NCBI RefSeq assembly: GCF_900113255.1
Contig: NZ_FOOR01000004.1
Span: forward strand, 210,903 to 274,902
From: Novosphingobium sp. CF614
GTDB lineage: Bacteria > Pseudomonadota > Alphaproteobacteria > Sphingomonadales > Sphingomonadaceae
Length of the DNA: 64,000 nucleotides
Direction of reading: 5' to 3'
Positions 36,825 to 45,248 of the stretch are shown here, piece by piece. The notes under the pieces are model-generated. The model worked only from the letters and a program-made list of their open reading frames with translations, had not been told where the DNA came from and searched no databases. Each line of letters starts with the position of its first letter. Positions within the stretch are counted from its first letter, which is position 1. The translations under genes were made by a program, and so were the position numbers.

Positions 36825-37690
36825 AGCCCGCACCTTTCGACTACGTCGTGCCGGATACCGTCGAGGAAGCGCTGGAGCACCTCGATCGCGGTGCCGGCGA
36901 TGCGACGATCCTGGCCGGCGGACAGACCCTGCTGCCGCTGCTGGCGCTGCGCATGTCGACGCCCGGCGTCATCATCGACATCAACCGCATCCCCGCGCTG
37001 CAAGGCATTTCCTTCGGCGGCGGGGCAACCCGCATCGCCCCGGTCACGCGCCAGAACGCGGCGCTGGGCAATGGCGACCTGGCGGCGGCCCTGCCCATGC
37101 TGACCACCGCAATCGCGCATGTCGGCCATTTCCAGACCCGCAATCGCGGCACTGTCGGCGGGTCGATCTCGCTGGGCGAACCGGCCGCGGAACTGCCCGC
37201 CGCCGCCGTCGCGCTGGGCGCCGAGATCGAGGCGCGCTCGCTGAACGGCGAGCGGCGCATCCCGGCGGAGGAATTCTATATCGGCCCTTACGCCAGTGTC
37301 CTGGAAATGGACGAACTGGTCACCGCGATCCATTTTCCGGACTGGGCACCCGGTTCGATCACCGTGTTTCACGAAGTGGCGCGCCGCCCCGGCGATTTCG
37401 CGCTGGTCGGGCTGGTGGGCGCGCTCACGCTCGAACAGGGGCGCATCGCCCGTGCCGGGCTGGCCTGGTTCGGCATGGGTCCCACGCCGATGAAAGCCGC
37501 CCAGGCCGAGGCCGCGCTGATCGGCCAGACGCCCGCGCAGGTCGACTGGAAGGCCGTGGCCGACCTCGCCGTATCCGAAACCGATCCCTTCGACGATCAT
37601 TCCGCCGATGCCGATTACCGGCGCAACGTGGGGCGCAGCATCTTCGCGCGCACGCTGGCCGAGGCACTGGACCAGGGAGCCATGGCATGA
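36821..37690 (+). CDS. Molybdenum hydroxylase, FAD subunit (CoxM-like)
   Basis: The 289-residue FAD-binding subunit of a xanthine-oxidase-family enzyme has the start FDYVVPDTVEEALEHLDRG, the FAD pyrophosphate loop AGGQTLLPLLALRMSTP and the second FAD motif NRGTVGGSISLGEPAAELPA (TxGGxxxN class with a serine variation). It accepts electrons from the small iron-sulfur subunit and gives them to an acceptor. Both ends overlap by ATGA with coxG and the small subunit, so the complex is made in equal amounts. Confidence 0.93.
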   Translation: MKPAPFDYVVPDTVEEALEHLDRGAGDATILAGGQTLLPLLALRMSTPGVIIDINRIPALQGISFGGGATRIAPVTRQNAALGNGDLAAALPMLTTAIAHVGHFQTRNRGTVGGSISLGEPAAELPAAAVALGAEIEARSLNGERRIPAEEFYIGPYASVLEMDELVTAIHFPDWAPGSITVFHEVARRPGDFALVGLVGALTLEQGRIARAGLAWFGMGPTPMKAAQAEAALIGQTPAQVDWKAVADLAVSETDPFDDHSADADYRRNVGRSIFARTLAEALDQGAMA

Positions 37691-38163
37691 GCGACCACGC
37701 AATCACGCTGACAGTCAACGGCAGGCAGTACACCGAACAGGTCGAGGCGCGCATGACCCTCGGCGATTTCCTGCGCGAGAAGCTGGGCCAGACCGGGCTT
37801 CACCTCGCCTGCGAACATGGCGTCTGCGGTGCCTGCACGATCGTCGTCGATGGCCTGGCCGTGCGGTCCTGCCTGATGTTCGCGGTTCAGGCCGATGGAA
37901 CCGAGATCACCACGGTTGAAGGCGTGGCGGCGGCCGATGGCACGCTCAATCCGGTGCAACAGGCCATGCGCGAATGCCACGCGCTGCAGTGCGGCTTTTG
38001 CACGCCGGGCGTGGTGATGACGCTGACTTCGCTCACCACGGGCGAGAACGAGCCCAGCGAGGAAGCCCTGCTCAAGGCCATGTCCGGCCACTTGTGCCGC
38101 TGCACCGGCTATCAGGGCATCCGCAAGGCGATCAAGCAACTGACGGCGGGAGAAGCCGCATGA
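37687..38163 (+). CDS. Molybdenum hydroxylase, [2Fe-2S] small subunit (CoxS-like)
   Basis: The 158-residue subunit holds two [2Fe-2S] clusters. The N-terminal plant-type cluster uses Cys42, Cys47, Cys50 and Cys62 (ACEHGVCGAC and RSC). The C-terminal four-helix cluster uses the cysteines in QCGFCTPG and LCRCTGYQ. It carries electrons from the molybdenum centre to FAD. It has ATGA overlaps on both sides. It is of normal length for the family. Confidence 0.95.
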   Translation: MSDHAITLTVNGRQYTEQVEARMTLGDFLREKLGQTGLHLACEHGVCGACTIVVDGLAVRSCLMFAVQADGTEITTVEGVAAADGTLNPVQQAMRECHALQCGFCTPGVVMTLTSLTTGENEPSEEALLKAMSGHLCRCTGYQGIRKAIKQLTAGEAA

Positions 38164-40481
38164 GCGTCCCCATCAGCGGCGCCGGCCGCTACATCGGCCA
38201 GCGCGTGCTGCGCAAGGAAGACCTTCGGCTCCTGACCGGGCGCGGCCAGTTCGTCGATGATATCGCGATTCCCGGCGTGCTCCATGTCGCCTACGTCCGC
38301 AGCCAGATCGCGCGCGGCCGCATCGTCTCGATGGACCTGGAGGCGGCGCGCGCCCTGCCCGGGGTCCGCGCGGTGCTGACCGCCGCGGACCTTGGCCAGT
38401 TCAACGTGCGCCTGTCGAACATGCACCTGCATGAAAACAACGGCCCGATCACCCTGCCGTTGACAGCGGAATACGTGCGCTATGTCGGCGATCCGGTGGC
38501 CATGGTGGTCGCCGAAAGCCGCTACATCGCCGAGGACGCGGTGGCGCTCGTCTATGTCGAATACGATGAGGAAGACCCCCTCATCACCGTCGAGGACGCG
38601 ATGACCGGTCCGCTGGTCCATGCCGACCGGGAGAGCAACGTCCTTCTTCAGATCGGCCTGCCGCCAAACCCCGAGTACGAGCGTATCCTCGCCGGCGCGG
38701 CCAAAGTGGTGACCAGCACGCTGCGCCACCAGCGCATCGCCCAATCGACCATGGAGACCCGCGGCTGCGTTTCCAACCCGACCGGGATGGGCGAGCTGAC
38801 CGTCTACATCGGCTGCCAGAGCACGCACATCGCCTCGGCCGCGATCGCCATCGCCTTCGGCCTTTCCGAAAACCAGGTCCGCGTCATCGCCCGCGACGTC
38901 GGCGGCGGTTTCGGACTCAAGGCCCAGCCCTGGCGCGAGGAAGCCGGCGCCATCGCCGCCAGCCTGCTGCTGCGCCGCCCGGTCAAGTGGATCGAGGACC
39001 GGCTCGAAGCGCTGACGACTTCGTGCCCCGCGCGCGAATCGGACATCACCACGACGATGGCCTTCGATGCCGATGCGAAGCTCCTCGCGATGGGCGTCGT
39101 CTACAATTCGAACAACGGCGCCTATCCGCACATGCCCGACGCCGGCATGCCGGTGATGATGTTCATGCCTGGCCCTTACCGGGTCCCGGTCTACCAGTTC
39201 ACCGGCAAGGCGTGGTTCACCAATACGGTGGGCCTGGGCGGCTACCGCGCGCCCTGGGCGATCGAATCGCTCGCCCGCGAATCGCTGTTCGACAAGGCGG
39301 CGCGCGAGTTCGGCATCGATCCGATCGAGATCCGCCGGCGCAACCTGCTGACGTCGAGCGAAGTCCCGGCCCGCAATCCGCTGGGCATCGAGATCGACAA
39401 CATCACGCCGATCGAATGCCTGGACAACCTGCTGACCAAGATCGACGTGCCAGCTTTCCGTGCCGAACAGGCCGAAGCCCGCAAGCAGGGCCGCTATCTG
39501 GGCCTGGGCATCGCCACCTACATCGAGCCGACCGCCGCGAATGGCATCTTCCCGCTGCTGAGCGATCATGCGCAGATCCGCATCGACCATGCCGGCAAGG
39601 TCATCGCCAACCTCAGCACCCATTCGCAGGGGCAGGGGATCGAGACCACCCATGCGCAGATCATCGCCGAGCAGCTCGGCGTCAGCGTCGACGATGTCAC
39701 CATCTACCAGGACGATTCGACCCGCAGCGGCTTCGGCCCGGGCGGGGCGGGCAGCCGCCAGGCCGTTGTCGCCGGCGGCGCCATCATCCGCACCGCGCGG
39801 CTGCTGACCGACAAGATCAAGGCCATTGCCGCCCATGCGCTCAATGCCAACCCGGACGATATCACGATCGAAGACGGCATGGTCAAAGTCGCCGGCGCCG
39901 AGGCCATGTCCCGTTCGCTCAGGGAAATCGCCGAGCTTGCCTATGGCGATGCCAAGCGTTTGCCGCCGGGCATGGAAGCCGGGCTCGATGCGCAATATCG
40001 CTACACCGCACCGCGCATGTTCACCCATGCCACCGCCGCGCATGCCTGCGTGGTGGAGGTCGATGCGGAAACCGGCTTCGTGCAGATCAAGCGCTGGATC
40101 AGCAGCGAGGACTGCGGTGTCCAGATCAACCCCGCGATCGTCGAGGGCCAGATCGCCGGCGGCGTGGCGCAGGCGATCGGCGTCGTGCTGCATGAAGAGT
40201 TCACGATCGATGCCCGCGGCAATCCCACCGCGGTGACGTTCAAGGACTATCACCTGCCGGCGATCACCGACGTGCCGATCTTGGAATATACCCATATCTC
40301 CACGCCTTCCGATAGCGAAGGCGGCTTTCGCGGCGTGGGTGAAGGCGGTATCATCATCGGTGGGCCGACCCTGCTCAACGCGGTCGCGGACGCAATGGTC
40401 CCGTTCGGCACTTTGCCCGACGACCTGCCCATGACACCGTCAAAATTGCTCAAGCTCATGCATTCGGAAATGCCCGCCTGA
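38160..40481 (+). CDS. Molybdenum hydroxylase, large catalytic subunit (CoxL-like)
   Basis: The 773-residue molybdopterin-cytosine-dinucleotide subunit hydroxylates carbon with water. RDVGGGFGLKAQ binds the cofactor, GPGGAGSRQAV is a second cofactor loop, and the catalytic glutamate is in RGVGEGGIIIG near residue 727. The active-site loop reads GLGGYRAPWA near 360, not the AYRCSFR of true CO dehydrogenase (form I) nor AYRGAGR of the usual form II, so the substrate is neither CO nor clearly known. Substrates in the family include aromatic N-heterocycles, aldehydes and steroid-like C-H bonds. No cofactor maturation genes (coxD, coxF) are beside it. Confidence 0.92.
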   Translation: MSVPISGAGRYIGQRVLRKEDLRLLTGRGQFVDDIAIPGVLHVAYVRSQIARGRIVSMDLEAARALPGVRAVLTAADLGQFNVRLSNMHLHENNGPITLPLTAEYVRYVGDPVAMVVAESRYIAEDAVALVYVEYDEEDPLITVEDAMTGPLVHADRESNVLLQIGLPPNPEYERILAGAAKVVTSTLRHQRIAQSTMETRGCVSNPTGMGELTVYIGCQSTHIASAAIAIAFGLSENQVRVIARDVGGGFGLKAQPWREEAGAIAASLLLRRPVKWIEDRLEALTTSCPARESDITTTMAFDADAKLLAMGVVYNSNNGAYPHMPDAGMPVMMFMPGPYRVPVYQFTGKAWFTNTVGLGGYRAPWAIESLARESLFDKAAREFGIDPIEIRRRNLLTSSEVPARNPLGIEIDNITPIECLDNLLTKIDVPAFRAEQAEARKQGRYLGLGIATYIEPTAANGIFPLLSDHAQIRIDHAGKVIANLSTHSQGQGIETTHAQIIAEQLGVSVDDVTIYQDDSTRSGFGPGGAGSRQAVVAGGAIIRTARLLTDKIKAIAAHALNANPDDITIEDGMVKVAGAEAMSRSLREIAELAYGDAKRLPPGMEAGLDAQYRYTAPRMFTHATAAHACVVEVDAETGFVQIKRWISSEDCGVQINPAIVEGQIAGGVAQAIGVVLHEEFTIDARGNPTAVTFKDYHLPAITDVPILEYTHISTPSDSEGGFRGVGEGGIIIGGPTLLNAVADAMVPFGTLPDDLPMTPSKLLKLMHSEMPA

Positions 40482-40506
40482 CCGGCGGCGAACCACGAGG
40501 AACGCG

Positions 40507-41487
40507 ATGACCAACGCCTATATCCCCGACGGGCCCACCCAGCTTGCGATGTTCCGCAAGATGGCGCTGCTCAAGATCAACGACGAAAAGACGCGCAGGG
40601 CGATCAGCACCGGTCGCCTGGTGATGTCGTTCTACAGCTATCGCGGGCAGGAAGTGATCCCTTCCGCCCTGGCGGTGAACCTGCGCGATACCGATTATCT
40701 CTGCACGATCTATCGCGGCATTCACGACATGCTGGCCAAGGGCATGCCGCTGAAGGACCTCTGGGCGGAAGTCGCCGGCCGCATGGACGGCACCTGCAAG
40801 GGCAAGGGCGGCCCGATGCACCTGACCTATCCGGCCAAGGGCATCATGGTCACCACCGGCATCGTCGGTTCCTCCATGCCGATCGCCAACGGGCTTGGCT
40901 GGGGCGCGCAGCTGCAGGGCCGCGACGACGTTTCGGTCGCGACTTTCGGTGACGGCGCCGCCAACATCGGCGCGTTCCACGAATCGCTGAACCTTGCGGC
41001 GGTGTGGAAGCTGCCCGTGGTCTTCGTCTGCCAGAACAACCGCTACAGCGAGCACACCGCCTATTCGACGGTGACGCCGATCGAACGCATCTCCGATCGC
41101 GCCGCAGCCTACGGCATCCCGGGCATCCATGTCGACGGCAACGATCCCGTCGCCATGTACGCCGCCGCCGCCGAAGCCATCGCGCGTGCCCGCGCCGGCG
41201 AAGGCCCGACGCTGATCGAGGCGATCACGTTCCGCTTCAACGGCCACGTCTTCGGTGATCCGGCCGGCTATATCCCCAAGGAAGAGCTGCAGACCGCGAT
41301 GGCAGCCGATCCCTACCCGCGCTACCGCGCCAAGCTGATCGCCGAAAGCCTCGCGACCGAGGCGGAACTCGCCGAAATCGAAGCCGATTGCGAAGCCCAG
41401 ATCGAAGAAGCGATCGCCTTCGCCCTGAATTCGCCCTTCCCGGGCCTCGAGGAGCTGTCCTCGGACGTTTACGGAGCCGCCGCATGA
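40507..41487 (+). CDS. Thiamine-dependent E1 alpha subunit (acetoin/2-oxo-acid dehydrogenase type)
   Basis: The 326-residue protein is the alpha chain of a heterotetrameric thiamine diphosphate enzyme. The TPP/metal motif runs from GDGAANIGAFHESLNLAAVW to VCQNN, and GKGGPMHLTYPAKG is the family signature region. It begins 25 bases after the large Mo subunit and overlaps the beta chain by ATGA. Normal complexes also need an E2 acyltransferase and E3, but neither gene is in the window. It may borrow those, or act as a stand-alone decarboxylase or C-C lyase in the catabolic route. Confidence 0.9.
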   Translation: MTNAYIPDGPTQLAMFRKMALLKINDEKTRRAISTGRLVMSFYSYRGQEVIPSALAVNLRDTDYLCTIYRGIHDMLAKGMPLKDLWAEVAGRMDGTCKGKGGPMHLTYPAKGIMVTTGIVGSSMPIANGLGWGAQLQGRDDVSVATFGDGAANIGAFHESLNLAAVWKLPVVFVCQNNRYSEHTAYSTVTPIERISDRAAAYGIPGIHVDGNDPVAMYAAAAEAIARARAGEGPTLIEAITFRFNGHVFGDPAGYIPKEELQTAMAADPYPRYRAKLIAESLATEAELAEIEADCEAQIEEAIAFALNSPFPGLEELSSDVYGAAA

Positions 41488-42476
41488 GCCAGGACAAGCC
41501 AGTCACCATCGTCAACGCCCTGAACGCGGCGTTGACCGACGCCATGGCCGACGATGACACCGTATTGGTCATCGGCGAGGACGTGGGCGATCCCGAGGGC
41601 GGCGGCGTCGTCGGCGTAACCGCCGGCCTTTCCACCCGCTTCGGCGATCATCGCTGCCGTTCCACCCCGATTTCCGAGCAGGCGATCATGGGTGCGGCGA
41701 TCGGCGCCAGCCTGATCGGCTTCAAGCCGGTGGCCGAAATCATGCTGATGAACTTCACCGCCGTGGCCATGGACATGATCGTCAACCACGCCGCCAAGCT
41801 GCGCTACATGTCGGGCGGGCAGACCAGCGTGCCGATCGTGATCCGCTGCATGACCGGCGCCGGGCTCTCCACCGGCGGCCAGCACTCCGACTTCGTCGAA
41901 GCGTGGTTCGCCCATACCGCCGGCATGAAGGTCGTCGCGCCTTCGACCACCGAGGACGCCTATGGCCTGATCCGCAGCGCGATCGACGATCCCGATCCGG
42001 TGCTGGTGATCGAGAACACGCCGAACTACGGCGCCAAGGGGCCTGCCCCGGTCGCCGGCCACCGCGTGCCGATCGGCAAGGCGGCGATCCGTTCGGAAGG
42101 CAGCGACGTGACCATCGTCGCCTATTCGCGCACCGCGATGGAAGCGGTCGCCGCGCTTCCGGCCATGACCGAAGCCGGCATCAGCGCCGAAGTGATCGAT
42201 CTGCGCTCGATCCAGCCTTGGGACGAGGAAGCCGTGCTCGCCTCGGTCGCCAAGACCGGGCGCTGCCTGGTCGTGCATGAGGCGGTCACCCCCTTCGGCC
42301 CCGGCGCCGAGATCGCCGCGGTCGTGCAGGAACGCCTGTTCGGCAAGCTCAAGGCCCCGGTCATGCGCTTCGGCGCACCGTTCAACCCGGTGCCCTTCAG
42401 CAAGTCGCTGGAAGACGCGCATATCCCCAAGGCCGCGCGGATCGCCGAACGGGCGATCGCGATGGTGAAGGGCTGA
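41484..42476 (+). CDS. Thiamine-dependent E1 beta subunit
   Basis: The 330-residue beta chain has VIGEDVGDPEGGGVVGVTAGL, STPISEQAIMGAAIGASLIG and QHSDFVEAWFAHTAGMKVVAPSTTEDAYGL (read in pieces), with TRFGDHRCRSTP near the active-site entrance. The C-terminal VIDLRSIQPWDEE domain is normal and should contact the E2 partner if there is one. It pairs with the alpha chain in the operon. A hairpin 8 bases after the stop ends the transcript. Confidence 0.92.
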   Translation: MSQDKPVTIVNALNAALTDAMADDDTVLVIGEDVGDPEGGGVVGVTAGLSTRFGDHRCRSTPISEQAIMGAAIGASLIGFKPVAEIMLMNFTAVAMDMIVNHAAKLRYMSGGQTSVPIVIRCMTGAGLSTGGQHSDFVEAWFAHTAGMKVVAPSTTEDAYGLIRSAIDDPDPVLVIENTPNYGAKGPAPVAGHRVPIGKAAIRSEGSDVTIVAYSRTAMEAVAALPAMTEAGISAEVIDLRSIQPWDEEAVLASVAKTGRCLVVHEAVTPFGPGAEIAAVVQERLFGKLKAPVMRFGAPFNPVPFSKSLEDAHIPKAARIAERAIAMVKG

Positions 42477-42483
42477 ACATCAA

Positions 42484-42519
42484 GCGTGGGCGGGCTCCAT
42501 CACCAGGGCCCGCCCATGC
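42484..42519 (+). terminator. Terminator-like hairpin after E1 beta
   Basis: GCGTGGGCGGGC and GCCCGCCCATGC form a 12-bp stem with one G-T wobble around a 12-base loop. It ends the ferredoxin-to-E1-beta run; a short T-run is absent. Confidence 0.6.
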
Positions 42520-42594
42520 GATCAGTACAACAAAATAATCAGAACCCTGGCCCCGTCCATCCGCCGGCGCCACGGCGCAAGAAGGACGATGGGA

Positions 42595-43428
42595 ATGACT
42601 GAACTGGCGAACAAGGTTGCAATCGTCACCGGCGGCAGCGCCGGAATCGGCTTCGGGATCGCCCAGCGGCTCGCCAGCGAAGGCGCGCGGGTCGTGATCG
42701 CCGACATCAACGAGGCGGCGGGCCACCAGGCGGTCGCCGCGCTGGGGGCCAACGCCTCGTTCTGGCGCACCGACGTCGCCGATCAGCAGCAACTGCGCGA
42801 TCTCGTCGATCATGTCGCCGCCGACTGCGGCCGGCTGGACATCATGATTAACAACGCCGGGATCGGCGGCGCCAACCACCCGCGCCTGCTGGACGACGAT
42901 CTTTCCGATTTCCACCAAGTCATGGCGATCGACCTGCTTGGCGTCATGGCCGGCACGCGCGAAGCGGCCCGCGTGATGCAGGAGAACGGCGGGGGTTCGA
43001 TCGTCAACATCTCCTCGATCGGAGGCATCAACGCTTCAGCCGGCAACTGGACCTACCACGTCGCCAAGTCCTCGGTCATCATGTTCACCAAGTGCGCGGC
43101 GATCGATCTTGGCGCCATGAACATCCGGGTCAACGCGATCGCCCCCGGCAACATCGAAACCGAGATTCTCGGCCGCAGCATGGGTGCGAACCTGTCGCCG
43201 GAAAAGCAGGCCGAACTCGCCGGCTCCCTCCGCCAGTTCATCATCTCGCGCCAGGCGCTGAAGCGCCAGGGCAAGGTGGAGGATATCGCCGAAGCGGTGC
43301 TGTTCTTCGTGACCGACCGATCGCGCTACGTCACCGGCACGCTGCTTCCGGTCGACGGCGGACTGGTCGCCGGCACCGCCCGGTCGTCTGGCGGCGTCGA
43401 AGGCCTGAGGAAGCAGGCGCAGGCCTGA
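42595..43428 (+). CDS. Short-chain dehydrogenase/reductase
   Basis: The 277-residue classical SDR has VTGGSAGIGFGIAQRLASEG, VVIADIN with the NAD-type aspartate, NNAGIGGAN, serine in NISSIGGINAS and YHVAK. It carries a longer C-terminal tail (VAGTARSSGGVEGLRKQAQA) than the neighbouring SDRs. AAGGA is 8 bases before the ATG at 42595; the ATG at 42589 is too close. Context, with an aldolase-like pair and P450 next to it, suggests oxidation of a hydroxyl group made by the P450 or by hydration. Confidence 0.88.
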   Translation: MTELANKVAIVTGGSAGIGFGIAQRLASEGARVVIADINEAAGHQAVAALGANASFWRTDVADQQQLRDLVDHVAADCGRLDIMINNAGIGGANHPRLLDDDLSDFHQVMAIDLLGVMAGTREAARVMQENGGGSIVNISSIGGINASAGNWTYHVAKSSVIMFTKCAAIDLGAMNIRVNAIAPGNIETEILGRSMGANLSPEKQAELAGSLRQFIISRQALKRQGKVEDIAEAVLFFVTDRSRYVTGTLLPVDGGLVAGTARSSGGVEGLRKQAQA

Positions 43429-43603
43429 ACGCGGGGACAGTCGGGCACCACCTCGAAAAGGTTCGCATCGCCTTGACCGAGGCCATGCTCACGACCTATA
43501 TTGTCAGTCGGGTGACAGATTTGGCGCGTGCCGGATCCGTCACGGATTCGGTGTTGTCCGGCGCCTGCGCCGATCAGCGCCGCGATGCTGGGAGAGACAA
43601 GCA

Positions 43604-44782
43604 ATGAGTGGCAATGGGGAACGTTTCCCACGCGGCCAGGCGGCTATCGTCGGGATCGGCTGCACCGAGTTCTCCAAGGACTCGGGAGTCAGCACTTTCG
43701 CGCTGGCGACGCGGGCCATCCGCGCGGCGATCGCCGACGCCGGGCTGGAAATCGGCGACATCGACGGACTGTGCACTTACGGCACCGCCGACTCGGTATC
43801 GCCCAACCTGCTGGCCCAGGCTCTCGGGATCCAGAGCCTGAACTATTACGTCGACCAGTACCTGGGCGGCAGCGTCTCGATGTCAGTGATGGGCCAGGCG
43901 ACCCTGGCGGTCAGCGCCGGCGTGGCCGACTGCGTGATCTGCTACCGCGCGATCAACGGCCGCTCGGAAATCCGCAAGAACGGCGCCGGTGCCGGCCCCG
44001 CCCGCGCGCCGTGGGACATCCAGTTCAAAATGCCTTCGGGCTACATGGTTCCCGCCCAGGAAATGGCCATGAACGCCCGCGCCCACATGCTGCGCTACGG
44101 CACCACCAGCGAGGACCTGGGCCGCATCGCCGTGCTGAGCCGGACCAACGCGCTCGACAACGAGCGCGCCATGATGCGCAAGCCGATCACGCTGGACGAC
44201 TACATGGCCAGCGAGTGGATCGCCGAACCGTTCCACAAGCTCGACTGCTGCCTTGAAACCGATGGCGCGGTGGCGGTGGTGATCGTCAATGCCGAACGCG
44301 CGCGCGACCTTCCGCACCGCCCGGTGCTGATCCAGGGCGCCGCCTGGGGCGGCGGCATATCGATCGCCAACAACGGCTTCGACGATCTTGCCGAATCCCC
44401 CGCGCGCCCGATCGCCGATCGCCTGTTCAAGTCCGCCGGCATGAGCCCGCAGGACATCGACTTCGCCGAATTCTACGATTGCTTCACCTACCCGGTGCTT
44501 TCGCAGATCGAAGGCTACGGCTTCTGCAAGGCGGGTGAAGTGCCCGGCATGCTGAAGGACGGCGCGTTCGACCGCGCAACCGGCACGCTGCCGATCAACA
44601 CCCACGGCGGCCTGCTTTCCGAAGGCTATATCCACGGCATGAACCACGTCTACGAAGCGGTGCAGCAGATCCGCGGCGATGCCGCCCATCGTCAGGTGAA
44701 GAAGCACGACGTCGCGCTGGTGACCGGCCAGCTCGGCTATGTCAGCGGCTATTCCTCGGCCACGATCCTGAGGGGTGCGTGA
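43604..44782 (+). CDS. Thiolase-fold protein lacking the nucleophilic cysteine (Ltp2-like aldolase)
   Basis: The 392-residue protein has the SCP-x/thiolase fold (AAIVGIGCTEFSKDSG start; DFAEFYDCFTYPVLSQIE). At the position of the reactive cysteine it reads VDQYLGGSVSMS, with Leu87 where the thiolase at 5983 has Cys88, and the late CxG motif is replaced by NTHGGLLSEGY. Such cysteine-less forms include Ltp2, a retro-aldolase that removes the last three carbons of the steroid side chain together with a DUF35 partner. The next gene is exactly such a DUF35 protein, coupled by overlapping stop and start. The assignment as an aldolase is inferred from this. Confidence 0.8.
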   Translation: MSGNGERFPRGQAAIVGIGCTEFSKDSGVSTFALATRAIRAAIADAGLEIGDIDGLCTYGTADSVSPNLLAQALGIQSLNYYVDQYLGGSVSMSVMGQATLAVSAGVADCVICYRAINGRSEIRKNGAGAGPARAPWDIQFKMPSGYMVPAQEMAMNARAHMLRYGTTSEDLGRIAVLSRTNALDNERAMMRKPITLDDYMASEWIAEPFHKLDCCLETDGAVAVVIVNAERARDLPHRPVLIQGAAWGGGISIANNGFDDLAESPARPIADRLFKSAGMSPQDIDFAEFYDCFTYPVLSQIEGYGFCKAGEVPGMLKDGAFDRATGTLPINTHGGLLSEGYIHGMNHVYEAVQQIRGDAAHRQVKKHDVALVTGQLGYVSGYSSATILRGA

Positions 44783-45198
44783 TGGCCGAACGTCTCGTCA
44801 AGCCGATGCCCGACCGCGATACGGTCGCCTATTGGCAAGCCCTGGCCGACGGCAAGCTCGTCGTCACCCACTGCCATGACTGCGGCCACTGGACCTGGCC
44901 GCCGCGCCCGATCTGTTCGGGTTGCCATGGCGACAACCTGGCGCTCGACGAAGTGAAGGGCACCGGCGAAGTCTATAGCTGGATCGTCGTCCACCGCTCG
45001 ACGACGCCCGACATGATGCAATATGTGCCCTATTGCCTTGCCCTCGTCCGGCTCGACGAACAGGCCGACATCTACATTCCCGGCCGCTTGATTTCGGACA
45101 AGGAAGTCCATCGCGGCATGCGGGTACGCGTGGTTCCTGAGAGGATTACCGATCACCTTGGCGACCTTGCCTGGACAACCGAAGACGTCCCGGCCTGA
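44782..45198 (+). CDS. DUF35 zinc-ribbon/OB-fold protein (ChsH2-DUF35-like partner)
   Basis: The 138-residue protein has a rubredoxin-like zinc ribbon with four cysteines (CHDCGHW and ICSGCHG, residues about 31-55) followed by an OB-fold (TGEVYSWIVVHRS, PYCLALVRLDEQ). DUF35 proteins guide acyl-CoA to thiolase-fold enzymes; in steroid degraders the DUF35 part of ChsH2 is essential for Ltp2 activity. The ATG at 44782 overlaps the upstream stop as TGATG; a GTG at 44779 is possible. It supports the aldolase role of its partner. Confidence 0.9.
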   Translation: MAERLVKPMPDRDTVAYWQALADGKLVVTHCHDCGHWTWPPRPICSGCHGDNLALDEVKGTGEVYSWIVVHRSTTPDMMQYVPYCLALVRLDEQADIYIPGRLISDKEVHRGMRVRVVPERITDHLGDLAWTTEDVPA

Positions 45199-45248
45199 GC
45201 ACGCAATTCGGCTCGCGGCCGCGGAACCCGAACAAAGACAAATCAGGG

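Noticed and set aside
38112..40295. 727-codon open frame antisense to the molybdenum hydroxylase large subunit
   Set aside because: The translation has no motifs and mirrors the codon bias of the plus-strand gene, whose cofactor motifs are clear.
35982..40481. Carbon monoxide dehydrogenase operon
   Set aside because: The layout is CoxG-M-S-L-like, but the large subunit has GGYRAPWA instead of AYRCSFR and the maturation genes are missing, so CO oxidation is not supported.
43604..44782. Active acetyl-CoA acetyltransferase
   Set aside because: The reactive cysteine is replaced by leucine and the late CxG motif is lost, so ordinary thiolase activity is unlikely.
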